DNA of 64,000 bases from Thalassia testudinum (GCA_037157565.1 JAZHRO010000014.1:98487501-98551500), one strand, 5' to 3'; numbered from the stretch's first letter, positions 9,425-20,817 are shown. Made by a program: numbers and translations. The notes: a model not told the origin generated them from the sequence alone.

Positions 9425-11679
9425 TGGTAAATGCTAGTTTATCACCATTCTTATGCATTAAAATAATCCTAGCTCTTAGGATTTTGCTCTGCAAGTGGGT
9501 TTTTAAGTCACATTTAGGCATAAATTAGGATAGGATGGATTTTACATTTTATTGTCTTTTTTATATGTTTTTATGAGTGTTAGGGATAGACAGAGAGTTA
9601 GATCTCCAGAACCCTAGCACTCAGGAAGGAAAATGGTGAAGGAGAAGCTCGAACCAGCTATAACTTAGCTTGATTTGTTCACCATAGTTGGAATCCAGCT
9701 AACATGAACAAGGGTCAGCTCATCCTTGCTCCATTTAGCTCATCTAAGCTGAATGGCAGCACAAGAGAGCTCATCTTAGCTCACCCTAGCTCAGGTAAGC
9801 TCAGATCCAGCTCAACTTAGCTGAGTCTAGCTCATCTCAGCTCCCATCAGTTCATTGAGAGCTCTAGCTAGCTCAGCTGAGTTGACTAGAGTTCACCTCA
9901 GCTCAGGTCCAGCTACATCCAACTCCACTCAACTCCAGCCAGCTGAAGATGACTTCAACTTAGCTCAGGAAGCTCAAGTCCAGCTCCCGAGGACTCAGCT
10001 TAGCTCAACTTAGTTGAGTTAAGCTACCTTAGTTGCCTCAACCAGCTTAATCCTCCCTGGGAGCACTAGACCCAGGTCACCTCATCTCCTTTTGGTAGAA
10101 GCCAGCTCTCTTTAGCTTGGCTTAGCAGCTAGCAAAGAACTAGCAAGCTAAGCCAGCTAAAGTAGCTCCATGCCATCCTTTACAGTAGCTGCCAGCTCCT
10201 GTTCAGCTCCAGACTTCCTCTGTCCAGCTCTTCTCCTCAAATGCTAGCTCCAATTACCTCCTCCTCTACTCTACTACTAGCTAAGCTAGCTAAGATCTAG
10301 CTCCCTTGGCCATCCACCACCCTAAAACCCTACCTAACTACCACCACCAATTAAGCCTACCTATAGTCTACCTAAGGTATCCATGTTGGTGCCACCTCAA
10401 CCACACCTCTTCACCCCATGACCACCACCAAAAGGCACCAACAAGGTGGCTCCAAAACCACCATAACAACCTCCATATTAGCGCCACCTTTTTCCCTCCA
10501 AAATCCATCAATCTCCACCCTACACCTAAGCCTAAAGCCCATCACCTTCCATTTTCCCTCCAAAATTCCCCTCTTCTAGAACATCATTTTGGTGCCAAAA
10601 TGGAGGCACCCCCTCCACCATGGACGTCCACCATGGGGTGCCTCCAGGCCCTTAACTACCCCCCTCCACATCTCTTTGAATGTCACCAAAAATCCTTGAC
10701 CATAGATCCCATAAGCACCACTCCAAACTCCATCTTAGCCATCCATTGCAAGAGCCACCTATAACCCCCATCCTACTCTATAAAAAGACCCTTAACCACC
10801 ACCATTTTCCCCATCCTCCATTACTATATTTTCTACCCTATATCCACCCACATCTCATGGCCAAGAAGAAGAAGGAGAGAAGAAGATTAAGAGAGCATCC
10901 TACCTGCCCCCTTGGTGCCTTCTTCCCCTTCTCTCTTCCTCTTATGCCACGCCAAGGAGGAGGAGCATTCCACTAGGAGGACGACCAGGAAATTGGAGGA
11001 GGAAGGGTGGTGCATTCCACCATTGGGAGAAACATAGGCACAACCCCCTTTAGGGCTTTCCTTGGAGGACATCATCTTGGCAAAGCTTTGCAAAGGAGTT
11101 GGAAAGCCCCTTTTCAAGCCCAGGAGCCACTGGGCTTCGAGCAAGGGGCCTCTCATCTTCACCATCATTACAAGAGGATTGGAGTTTTTATCATTTTTTG
11201 TAGTTTTTCTAGTAGTAGAAAGCATTCCTCTACTAGGGTTCTCGTGTAAACAATCTTCCTTACTAAATCAAGTTGCTTTCTTTACAATTCTTTTGTTGCA
11301 TTTGTTTCCTTTCTTTCTAGCACTTTTCACTCCCTCTCCCTAATTACTCTAGGCCACCATGTGACTAGAATGAGCTTAGGGAGAGGAATTAATTGTCACC
11401 TAGGTGTTAGCTTAGTAATTATAGATGTTAGTCTTTTTTGCCAACAAAATTCACATGTTCCTGTTATTTCAAAATCAAAAAATATATATATTTAAAAGAC
11501 CAAAAAGAAAGTTGATTTCCGTTTTCCAAGCAAGGGATTTGATTTGCAAACGATTTGGCCTCCTTGGACGACCTCAGATACCCCACTATCTAGGTTATAA
11601 ATTTTAAAAGCGAAAGTAGATTCACACATTACAATGATTTCCAAAACCCTAATTAACAAATCGCATATTTTCACTATCA
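9425..11679 (+). repeat. Element A 3' LTR, about 2255 bp
   Basis: It starts TGGTAAATGC after the polypurine tract and ends ACTATCA at 11679. The full length agrees with the solo copy at 34982-37226 (2245 bp). Internal order: AT-rich start, AGCT-dense block (about 9640-10310), CACC-rich block, inverted repeat (10600-10646), TATA-like box (10779), a second C/T-rich region and a T-rich end. The 3' neighbour begins GTTTA inside the CACTA transposase gene. Confidence 0.9.
10779..10786 (+). promoter_or_regulatory. TATA-like box of A 3' LTR
   Basis: TATAAAAA preceded by a C-rich stretch, at the same LTR position as 973-980. It is the best core-promoter candidate in the LTR. Confidence 0.5.
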
Positions 11680-11681
11680 GT

Positions 11682-13497
11682 TTACTTTAAGAAGGAGAGT
11701 AGTCTACTCTTATGGTCCTGATTCAAGCTATAAATAGCAGGTGGGAAGTAGCCATCATCCTCTTGAATATGCAACTCCAGACGTATCCCCAAACTCTTCT
11801 TTTTGATGTGCATGATATCTGAATTATGACATTATATGATCTTTCCAGTGTGGCAGCTCTATAAGGAAAATGCTTTTCTTTCGAAATCCAGGATTCCTCG
11901 AGGCCTTCTGGTCTTGTTTGAATGGTCGACCTAACTGTATCTCACCCATTTTTTGTAATCTCTCCATTATAACCTGACTCGGCAACTTGATAGAATCTAC
12001 ACTAAGTTTATTTTTTGGATTTTTCTTTAAATACAGGCATGTCCTGCCATCAAATTTACTCCTGAACTGTGACATTCGCCATCTATGTTCAATAGTTAGA
12101 AATCTACGATGTCCTAAGTAATAGAATTTCTTACTTTCCTGTGGTCGTAGGTAATGAGTGTCTTCCATACAAATTGGGCAAGCAAGCTTTCCTTTAGTGC
12201 TCTAACCTGACAAATTTGCATACGCTGGGAAGTCGTTTATGGTCCACAATGATGCTACATGCATATTGTAAAATTCTTTCTTTTTTGCATCATACGTCTT
12301 CACGTCGATGAACCACAATTGTTTTAGCTCATCGATAAATGGCTGGAGATAAACATCTATTGCATTTCCTGGTTGTTTTGGACTGGGGATTAATAGGCTC
12401 AACATCATGAATGATGATCTCATATACAACTCGGGAGGTAAGTTATAAGTGACCATTACCACTAGCCATATAGAGTACGACAGGTACATACTCTTAAATG
12501 GATTGAATCCATCATTTGCTTGACCGAACCGCACGTTCCTTGCTTCTAAAGCGAATGAATTGTTTCATTTGTCAAATCTATTCCACTCCTCTAATTCAGT
12601 AGGATGACGTATTCTTCCATCTTGAGATTTACAATCCTCGTGCCATGCCATCCATCGTGTAGTTTTAGTTGATATATAAAGAAGTTGAAGCCTACGTGTT
12701 AGTGGGAAGAAACGAAGAACCTTTTAAGGTTGTTTCCTCTTACTTTTATTTTTACCTTCCTTACATCTCTCAAGTCCACATTCGGGTTAGTTACTCTAGT
12801 TTGCAAATTCATTTATGAAAAGAATGTTGTCATTCGGACATGCATTAATCTTCTAATAGTCCAAACCAAGCTTACAAATCTGTTTCCTTGCCTCATACCA
12901 TGAAGTTGGAAAACCATTAGGGTTATTCAACAACTCATTAATAAACTGAAGTATTTCTGACGTGAATTCAGCAATGGCTCTATTCATAACCTTCAGTTGA
13001 AACATCTTCAACAAAAATGACAGCTTCGACATTTTCGTAACATTGGGAGCAATAGGATCCTCAACTACCTTAATAGCATCATAGAATGGATCACAACTAA
13101 ATGGATCTTTCTCATCTATATTTATATCATCTGCTACTCTCATCTTGTTCAACATTTCTTGTATTTCTTCACCTTCGTCATCACCAATTTCCTCGTTGAT
13201 CTCTTCATCAATAGTGTTCTTAGTTTTCATGACTTTCTTAGTCAACTACTCTCCATGAGCTACCCAAGTAGTGTAATGCTACCACGACCCATTACAAATC
13301 AAGTGCTCGAGCACAGTATTACGATCATGCAAAGAATCATTCAAACATCTTCTGCATGGGTATAAGATATTATCAAATTGACCTCCTCACCTAAATATCT
13401 TCCTATCGTCATCAAAGGCCCAATCCAAGAATGAAATTACTCCATCCTTATATCTGGTGTAAGCTGAACCCCGCAATATAATCCAAGATTTATCTAT
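11682..13497 (-). pseudogene. CACTA transposase TNP2 (5' two-thirds, decayed)
   Basis: Read on the minus strand, the frame starts with the transposase-associated domain: DKSWIILRG and FLDWAF at about 13497-13400, then ILYPCRRCLND and LEHLICNGSW. The initiator position is ATA, one change from ATG. An acidic linker follows (13245-12853), then the TNP2 core: NVRFGQANDGFNPF and YNLPPELYMR (12534-12202), WTINDFPAYANLSG, and the EDTHYL and GHRRFL region (12168-11824). The end is shortened (HNSDIMHIKKKSLGIRLELH), where normal TNP2 has extra residues between these words. Stops and frameshifts are frequent. Element A interrupts the gene just after about 11682. TNP2 cuts and pastes CACTA ends; this copy cannot. 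Confidence 0.88.
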
Positions 13498-13601
13498 TGT
13501 AACCTAAAATTTAATGTGAACAAATCACCTATTAGAAGAAGTAACCGAAAGGTTACATGTAACGAGTAAAACTAAGTTGTGATCAAATCTTTAAGGACCT
13601 T

Positions 13602-13630
13602 CTTTAGTTCGGTACTTTACCGAACTAAAG
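13602..13630. other. Perfect 13-bp-stem hairpin, CACTA-type subterminal sequence
   Basis: CTTTAGTTCGGTA (13602-13614), loop CTT, TACCGAACTAAAG (13618-13630). The CTTTAG...CTAAAG wording resembles the CTTTAGTCCCGG-type inverted units common in grass CACTA elements, known to me from general knowledge. Here it lies in the transposase 5' region. Confidence 0.6.
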
Positions 13631-14370
13631 TGGATCTAGTCTTATGTCATGCTACAAAGACAACACATCATACATGCAAGTGAGGTATACATACACTTCC
13701 TACATTATCCATATAACATGATCATAAGTCTCGACGGACAAGTAATTTGGACATAATTTGTCTTGGAGGACTTATTTAGCCTTGCGTGCATATATCTTAG
13801 AATGCGTTTGCATCTAAACAATAAGTAATTTGAACATTAAAGAAATTCAACAAAAAATTAAAATATCATTTAATTAAATTAAAAAGATTGAATGTATATA
13901 TACCTCTAACTACTTAAGCCTCCAAGTGTACCTGACACTGATAACCAGCAATTCTAAAATCAAAATTAATTAAATAACAAATAATAATCTTAAATGTTAA
14001 TAACAAATCCATTCTCATTCTAAGGACTTGGTAAAACTTTACAGCTGATCATATATATCCTGCCCAAATGCACATCCATTTAGGTGAAATCAAATCACCA
14101 AATCCTTATACTATGTGTGATTATTTGTTCCTTTGAGCAAACCTTTCCTCTATCCACAAACTCGATAGAGCTCAATAAAGAAGGGCTTCAGGCAATTTTC
14201 TTCTAAAGAATCATACTTGCAATTAGGTTGCAAGTTGTTCCCCTCATTTCTAGACCTGCAACTTGGGAGTCAGACATTGAAGGCCACGCTTAAATGGAAG
14301 ACAAAAGGATAATTTAAGAATGATTTATCAATTATAGCACAACCTGAACCAACCCAACACAACCACACTC

Positions 14371-14540
14371 CTAAACCCTAATCCAAACCAAACGTGCAAA
14401 CCATAGCCCAAGTCAAATCCTAAACCCTAAACCCTAACCTAAACCAATTGTCCAAACCCTAGCCCAAGTCAAATCCTAAACCCTAGCCTAACCAAACTAC
14501 CCTAACCCTCCCCCAACTCAAACCCTAAAACCCTAGCCCA
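14371..14540. repeat. Degenerate interstitial telomere-like (CCCTAAA) tract
   Basis: Several CCCTAAA or CCCTAA(C/G) units occur with irregular spacing. The best run is CCTAAACCCTAAACCCTAA near 14419. Spacer words such as CAAGTCAAATC recur. It is too irregular to be a recent telomere. Confidence 0.6.
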
Positions 14541-14722
14541 ATCACCATATACACAAACTAATACCAAACTTAAGCAAAAAAAACCAAGCACCAAAATATT
14601 CCAAGTCCACCACCTCAATTCTAAACAGTAAAATAATTTTCAAAAAAATTTAACAGAGTTTCCCTTTATATTTTGAAGTTTTCTATAAACCTACATAGCA
14701 AAATAATACTCATCATAAAAGT

Positions 14723-14839
14723 GGGCACACCCCATATTAAATTTTAATTTCAATCAAAGAAGTAGGCACACCCCACATTCACAATAAATCATACATCCAT
14801 TCAATGAAATTAACAACTATATCTGGGCACACCCCACAT
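14723..14839. repeat. Three dispersed GGCACACCCCACAT words
   Basis: GGGCACACCCCATAT at 14723, AGGCACACCCCACAT at 14764 and GGGCACACCCCACAT at 14825, separated by AT-rich spacers. No known function. They could be remnants of a subterminal repeat set. Confidence 0.5.
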
Positions 14840-15002
14840 CTAGCAAAAGCCTAAAATATCATTACAATAAATTAAAAATATTAAAATTATACCTCGAATT
14901 ACTACAACTCTGAGAATGGTCATCACCGATAACTTGTAATTTGATAAACACAATTAATTAAATAACATATTATTATGTTATTTAAAAAATTAGAACTAAT
15001 AG

Positions 15003-15517
15003 AATAGAGGCGGCAGCGGTGGTAATAGGAGGAACGTGATAGGAGGAGGATGAGGCGTGGGTGGCAGGATGAGGAGGAGGTTGACAGTAGGAGAAGGAGG
15101 AGGAGTAGGGCAGCAGGATGGGGAGGAGGAGGAGGAGGGGTTAGGTAGGAAGGGGAGGAGGAGTAGAGGGGTGGTCAGGTGGAGGAGGGGGAGGAACCAA
15201 GGAGGAGGAAGAAGAGGGGGAAGAACGAAGGAGGAGAAGGAGAAGGAATAAGGAGTAGGAGGATGGGGGGAGCTGAGGTGGAGGAGGGGGGTGTGGTTAG
15301 GAAGTAGAGGAGGATGGGAGGAAGAGGAGGAGCTGGATGGTAGGAGGGGGAGGAAGAGGGTGTCTGGGAGGAGGAGGGTGATGGCGGGAGGGGGTCTGGT
15401 AGGAGGAGGGTGGTGGTGGTAGGGTGTTGGGGAAGAGGAGGGGGCGACGCGAGGGGGTTTTGGAGGGGGTAAGGAAGGCGGAGGAGGGTGGCAGGTGGGG
15501 TTAGCGAGGAGGAAGAG
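15003..15517. repeat. G-rich (GGAGGA/GGTGG) low-complexity tract, left half
   Basis: About 0.5 kb of irregular GGA, GGAGGG and GGTGG repeats, interrupted at 15518 by element D and resuming at 42261. Many runs of three or more G on the plus strand could form quadruplexes. ORFs here (for example 15057-15251) are low-complexity artefacts. Confidence 0.8.
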
Positions 15518-15666
15518 TGATGAGTCTATTTTAATGGACTATTGTTATGCCTAAGCTAACTTTATTCTTACATTTTATGTTCGCTAATAACTACATTAGG
15601 TCATAGAATGATTGCATGCATCATTACTTAGGTTTGCATATGTCAAATAAATTTTATAACTTATTG

Positions 15667-15676
15667 TATATAAATA
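15667..15676 (+). promoter_or_regulatory. TATA-like box of D LTR
   Basis: TATATAAATA in an AT-rich stretch; the same words recur in the 3' LTR near 40817. It is the only clear TATA-like site in the first part of the LTR. Confidence 0.4.
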
Positions 15677-16732
15677 ATTATTTTATATTTTGTTATTTCA
15701 TGATTAAACCAAACCTCCTCTCCCAGGCAAGACCAAACTCACGCACACAGCACACCTTCTCGCAACCTAACTTCCTCCACCTGATTCGCTCCATCTCCAC
15801 CTTCACGCAAGGGCAGCTGATTTTTGAAGCTATTTTTAGAGTTAACGACAGTTGTGAAAAGGGGAGAGGAGGAGGAACAGATTCGCGAAGTTAAAAATCA
15901 AGGGCTCGTGAATGGATGGGAGGATCTTCTCCCCCTGCCAGGGACCTTCTCCCTCTCCACCACTGATACTGTGGCTTGGACTTGCACTGTGAACCCCAAG
16001 CGTGCATTGTGGATTGAGGCCAACATCGTCATTGCCACCTACGCCACGGTGGTGCTTGGTGATAGAGAGCACCACCATCACCACCAGCCGTCTCCACCAT
16101 CAGCCGCTTCTTCATCGAAAACCTCCCTCACCAACATATCCCAAAGCCAACACCAACCTCCCTACTGTAGGATCCAAAGATATGGGTATATGGCTATGCG
16201 CACAAACACTCAAGAATGATATTAGTAATAACAAGAAAGATTTGCACAATCAATTCAAACCACATAAAATAGGCAAAATACGTATAGTGGTTCCCCTCCC
16301 TTGGGTACTCCACTACCTAAGCCTCCCAGCTTAGGGTTTTTAACCTAATTCCCTCAACCCCGAGGGAATCAATTTACTAAACCGAGGTAATTAAAGAGTT
16401 ACCTCAACCTAAGTACAATAACGGGTTTGTTACAACCCAACGAGCAACAAGCTCAAAATATAAATAAGAACTGGCGTAAGGAGAACTCTTACAACATGAA
16501 TTCCTATGCCTCTCAACAATAATTAAAATAATATTACCGATTTGAGAGCTTAGGATAGATGTGAATCGCTTCGTAGATGTGTGAGAAAAACATGTCGTTG
16601 AGCTTGTAGGAATGTAGAGAGAGTGAATGGCAAGCTTCTTCTTTCTCTCTTGAAAATATGATAGAAGTTTGAAATATAGCTCTAGAAATCTTTCTTCTCT
16701 TTTATTATATGCAAACTAAGGGTGCAAGGGTT

Positions 16733-16740
16733 TATTTATA
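16733..16740 (-). promoter_or_regulatory. TATA-like box of E LTR
   Basis: TATAAATA on the minus strand; the other LTR has the same box at 20103-20110. Its place, within both LTRs upstream of the internal region on the minus strand, fits a core promoter. Confidence 0.45.
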
Positions 16741-16902
16741 GAGTTTAGGACCTCAAAGATTCATCTACTAGACATTAGGGTTTAAATCCCAATGTTCATA
16801 TAGCCAAAATTAATGTATTTTCCAGCCATTCAGTTTTGAGCCAATGGCTACTTGGTACCGGTACTAAAGTATGGGTACCGGTACTCGTTGCTTCTAGATT
16901 TA

Positions 16903-17243
16903 GGTTTCAAACTCTTAACACAAATCTGTAACCCACTTGTACCGGTACTCATGGTTAGTGCCAGTACTTGTTACCTCAGTATCGGTACTGACCATGAGTA
17001 TCGGTACTCGCAGGGTACATGTTTGTTTCTTGACAAAACCCAAACCTGTAACTCACATGTACCGGTACTAAACTTTAGTACCGGTACATGTGAGTTACAG
17101 GTTTGGGTTTTGTCAAGAAACAAACATGTACCCTGCGAGTACCGATACTCATGGTCAGTACCGATACTGAGGTAACAAGTACTGGCACTAACCATGAGTA
17201 CCGGTACAAGTGGGTTACAGATTTGTGTTAAGAGTTTGAAACC
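16903..17243. repeat. Perfect 341-bp palindrome in E left LTR
   Basis: Arms 16903-17072 and 17074-17243 are exact reverse complements over 170 bp by my reading, with one central base (C, 17073). The other LTR has only one arm (about 20268-20440), and that arm differs from these at many sites. Overlapping ORFs on the two strands encode almost the same protein here, as a palindrome requires. It looks like a later inverted duplication seeded at the native GTACTAAA-C-TTTAGTAC mini-palindrome. Confidence 0.9.
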
Positions 17244-17614
17244 ACCGGTACTTGTAGGTTAACAAGTGCCTTTCTTAAGTGATTTAATCAATTTCATTGT
17301 TTGAAGATGATCACAATATTAATCCTAATCTATCTCTAATTAATTTAACGACCTAAGTTATATTCCTTTGTTAAGAGGCATATATAATCTATAAATAAAA
17401 AATCTAAACTAGAAACACTAAAGGTTGAAGATGATCTTCTCCTCCTCAATTCTTGTCATCTTGTCTCCTTATCATGATCTTCTCCTTTTCATCAAGCCTC
17501 CATCATTTCCTGTTTGCCTTGATCTTCACCTAAATCTAAAAGAACTCAATTGCAAACATTAATCCATAATAATTTTGTTAACACTAAAACAAGATGTGGA
17601 ACAAGGTTCCAACA

Positions 17615-17640
17615 ATCTCCCCTTTTTTGGTGTTGACAAA
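17615..17640 (-). other. Element E polypurine tract
   Basis: On the minus strand, ACCAAAAAAGGGGAGAT abuts the LTR start TGTTGGAACC. This is the usual Copia primer arrangement. A second similar run (ACAAAAAGGGGGAGAAAG) lies at about 17773-17791. Confidence 0.8.
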
Positions 17641-17828
17641 ACTATCTTGCAAATAGATAATTATAAGAATAAAAATAATTTCTAACAATGTTATATGAAG
17701 GAAAAAAAACTTTTAATTAAATCCTCCCCTCAATATATGCTCCCCCAAAAAATATTACTGTTTGTCCTCTATCTTTCTCCCCCTTTTTGTCAATCACAAA
17801 AAAATGAAGAAATATCATACCATAAAAT

Positions 17829-19480
17829 TTACCAATAGAAAAATGGAGCTTGTGGATACCAAACATCTCTCGTCCAACATTCTTCGTCTTCATTCAACAT
17901 ATAGAAAGGTTGAAGTGTTATGTTTTGTGCCTTGAACACCCATTGATTACTTTGATCTACTCCTGCAAAACAAATATCTTTTCTAGGTACCCATTTTCTT
18001 GTGGGTCCTTTAGAGTTGGCACCTTTCAAATCCTGAGATTTATAAAACTTTTTAGTGTTAGATCTATAATTCTTGGGATTTTTAGCCTTTTGATACATCC
18101 ATGCATGCCTAGGTGCATGTGATTTATTTTGTATATTCTTTTTACTTTGAAATTTTTGATTTTAATGAATTACAAAATTCCGTATTTAACCTAGTTGTTG
18201 TTTTGAGATTATTTAAAGTACCTTCAAAGTGCTCATAAATATCTTCTAATTCTACTATCTTTGCATGCAACTGATTGTTAGTCTCTTTTGACATTTCTAA
18301 TTCCATTTCTAAACATGATTTATCTATTTCTAATGTTTGATAATTATTTTTTAAAACCTTATTTTCCTTTTTAAATAACCTACCTTTATGATATAGTTCT
18401 TCATAAGCTTCTAATAATTCTTCAAAAGAAAAATCAGGATTTACCTCTTCTTCTGTGTCTTCTAAAGTTACGACAAGACAAAGGTGTGCAACCTCATCTT
18501 CATCTGATTCACTAAAGTCAGTGTCCATGTTAGAGTCGCTATCATCCCATGTTGCTTTAAATTCTCTCTTCTTCTTCTTCTTCTTAAGCTCCTTTGTTTC
18601 TTTCCTATTGTCCTCCTTCTTGTTTAAGGGGCAATCCTTTCACAAGTGGCCCTTCTTCTTGCACTCATAACAAATAATATTAGAAGAAATTTTATTTACT
18701 TGCTTACTTTATTTCTTGAGGAATTTCTAGAATTTCCTAGTGAGCATTTCCATCTCCTCATCTTCGGATTCTAATGTTGTTGAGTCTGAGTCCTCCTTGA
18801 TTGCTCTAAAAGCAATGCTTTTCTTCTTGTTTGTCACCTTCTCTTCGTTCTTCTTGATATTCTCCAATTGGACTTCATATGCCATGAGGCTTCCAATTAG
18901 ATCATCCAAGGAGAGAGTGGATAGATCCTTTCCCTCTTGGATCGTTGTGGTCTTTAGAGACCGATCGCTTGTAAGTGATCTCAAGACCTTTCTTACAAGC
19001 TGCTCCTCATTCAGCTTGACTCCTAGATTTTTCATTGGATTCACGATCTCTCCAAACCTTGTGTACATGTCCTTGATTTTTTCTCCTTTTTCCATCCTAA
19101 AACACTCATAATTTTCTATTAAAATAGAAATACATGTTTCTTTTACCTTGCTTGTACCTTCGTAGGTGATTTGCAAAGTATTCTAAATCTCGTAGGTGGA
19201 CTCGCATGTGGAGATCCGGTTGAACTCTTCCCTTGATAATGCACAATAGGGTGAGTTCGTGGCCTTCGCGTTTCCCGCAATCTTTTTCTTTTACTCAGCT
19301 GTCCATTCAACTCCTTCCATCGGTTCCAGATCCATGTACCTCTCTTGAATGAGAGTCCATGAATCTTCATCCATGGTTTTGAGAAAGACTTGCATCCTCC
19401 TCTTCCAATACCCATAGTCCATCCCATCAAAATAGGGAGGACGGGTAGAAGACTATCCTTCGTGCACCTTGATGTAGATG
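17829..19480 (-). pseudogene. gag: Element E Copia gag (UBN2-type), decayed
   Basis: Minus strand. The N-terminal part (about 19460-19180) reads PPYFDGMDYGYWKRRMQVF and later EFNRISTCES. The capsid core (19176-18727) has EKIKDMYTRFGEIVNPMKNL, VRKVLRSL and LDDLIGSLMAYEVQL. A CCHC knuckle follows (CYEC-KKKGH-stop-KDC, a TAG where W or similar is expected), then an acidic coiled-coil region (18528-18142) and a tail with RKWVPRKDI (18098-17829). Several TAG codons break the frame, and at least one replaces a W in the N-terminal part. This is the UBN2 gag family of plant Copia elements. The frame stops before any protease. Confidence 0.85.
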
Positions 19481-19514
19481 CCATTGCGAGTTGATTTGTT
19501 ACATCTTCTCGCAA

Positions 19515-19530
19515 CCTCGCTTTGATACCA
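19515..19530 (-). other. Element E primer binding site (tRNA-Met type)
   Basis: TGGTATCAAAGCGAGG on the minus strand, two bases from the LTR. It matches the Copia consensus TGGTATCAGAGC with one change. Confidence 0.85.
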
Positions 19531-19532
19531 CT

Positions 19533-20817
19533 TGTAGGATCTAAAGATATGGATATATGGCTATGCACACAAATACTCAAGAACAATATTAGTAATAACA
19601 AGAAAGATTTGCACAATCTATTCAAACCACAGAAAATAGGCACAATATGTATAGTGGTTCCCCTCCCTTGGGTACTCCACTACCTAAGCCTCCCAGCTTA
19701 GGGTTTTTAACCCGATTCCCTCAACCTCGAGGGAATCAATTTGCTAAATCGAGGTAATTAACGGGTTACCTGAACCCAAGTACAATAATGGGTTTGTTAC
19801 AACCCAACGAGTAACAAGCTCAAAATATAAATAAGAACTGGTGTAAGAAAGAGAACTCTTACAACATGAATTCCTATGCCTTTCACCAATAATTAAAATA
19901 ATATTATCGATTTGAGAGCCTAGGATAGACGTGAATCACTTCGTAGATGCGTGAGAAAAATACGTTGTTGAGCTTGTAATAATGTAGAGAGAGTGAATGG
20001 CAAGCTTCTTCTTTCTCTCTTGAAAATATGGTGCAAATTTGAAATATAGCTCTAGAAATCTTTCTTCTCTTTTCTTATATGCAAACTAAGGGTCCAAGGG
20101 TTTATTTATACAGTTTAGGAGCTCAAAGATTCGTCTACTAGACGTTGGGGTTTAAATCCAACGTTCATATAGCCAAAATTAATTTTCTAGCTGTTCAGTT
20201 TTGAGACAACAACTACTTTGTACCGGTACTAAAGTATGGGCACTGGTACTCGTTGCTTCTAGATTTGGGTTTCAAACTCTCAACACAAATTTGTAACCCA
20301 CTTGTACTGGTACTCATGGTTAGTACCGGTACTCGTTACCTCTAGTACCGGTACTGACCGAGAGTACCGGTACTCGTAGGGTATAGGTTTGTTTCTTGAC
20401 AAAACCCAAACCTGCAACTCACATGTACCGGTACTAAACTTTAGTACTGGTACTTGTGGGTTAACAAGTACATTTTTTAAGTGATTTAATCAATTACATT
20501 CTTTCAAAATGATCGCAATATTAATCCTAATTTATCTCTAATTATTTTTACGATCTAAGTTATATTCCTTTGTTAAGAGGCATATACAATCTATAAATAA
20601 AAAATCTAATCTAGAAACACTAAAGGTCGAAGATGATCTTCTCCTCCTCAATTCTTCCTTGTCATCTTGCCTCCTTCTTATCATGATCTTCTTTTCATCA
20701 AGCCTCCATTTCCTGTTTGCCTTGATCTTCACCTAAATCTGAAAGAACTCAATTGCAAACATTAATCCATAATAATCTTTTTAACACTAAAATAAGATGT
20801 GGAACAAGGTTCCAAGA
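19533..20817 (-). repeat. Element E 5' LTR (plus-strand right copy), 1285 bp
   Basis: TGTAGGATCT... to ...GGTTCCAAGA. It lacks the inverted duplication. GTACCGGTAC-like palindromic words recur between about 20215 and 20460. Confidence 0.9.

Larger units (their letters stand above)
1..11679 (+). mobile_element. Element A: Athila-like Ty3/Gypsy LTR element, gag-protease only, left end outside window
   Basis: Two direct LTR copies (1-1874 and 9425-11679) flank an internal region with a tRNA-Asp-like primer site, a decayed gag, a retropepsin and a polypurine tract. Position 1 corresponds to about 9820 in the 3' LTR, so roughly 395 bp of the 5' LTR lie outside the window and the 5-bp target duplication cannot be checked. 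No reverse transcriptase, RNase H or integrase reading frame lies between the protease (7171-7656) and the 3' control region that starts near 8063. The coding tail ends exactly at the conserved post-ORF motif, which suggests a gag-protease design rather than a random deletion. The element lies inside the TNP2 gene of a CACTA transposon. A 5'-truncated LINE sits in its leader. Confidence 0.85.
13498..15002 (-). other. CACTA 5' noncoding region, left part
   Basis: It lies upstream of TNP2 on the minus strand and has no coding potential. It holds a GTAACC-GAAA-GGTTAC mini-hairpin (13541-13556), a 13-bp-stem hairpin (13602-13630), an AT-rich stretch, a telomere-like CCCTAAA tract (14371-14540) and three GGCACACCCCACAT-like words (14723-14839). 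Confidence 0.55.
16166..17614 (-). repeat. Element E 3' LTR (plus-strand left copy), 1449 bp
   Basis: It starts TGTAGGATCC and ends GTTCCAACA, matching 19533-20817 apart from the palindrome at 16903-17243. It contains many GTACCGGTAC-like 10-mers. A minus-strand TATA-like box (TATAAATA) lies at 16733-16740. Confidence 0.9.
16166..20817 (-). mobile_element. Element E: gag-only Ty1/Copia LTR element
   Basis: An exact 5-bp duplication CCTAC (16161-16165 and 20818-20822) brackets two LTRs (16166-17614 and 19533-20817). On the minus strand the order is LTR, tRNA-Met-type primer site (TGGTATCAAAGC), gag, purine tract, LTR. The 1.9-kb internal region encodes only gag; protease, integrase, RT and RNase H are absent. 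The right terminus reads ...CCAAGA where CA is expected. The left LTR is about 164 bp longer because of a perfect inverted duplication. Confidence 0.92.

Noticed and set aside
15057..15251. G/R/E-rich ORF, and proline-rich ORFs near 42217-42652
   Set aside because: Translation of the GGAGGA low-complexity tract.
16852..17195. Nearly identical ORFs on both strands
   Set aside because: A direct result of the perfect palindrome; not genes.
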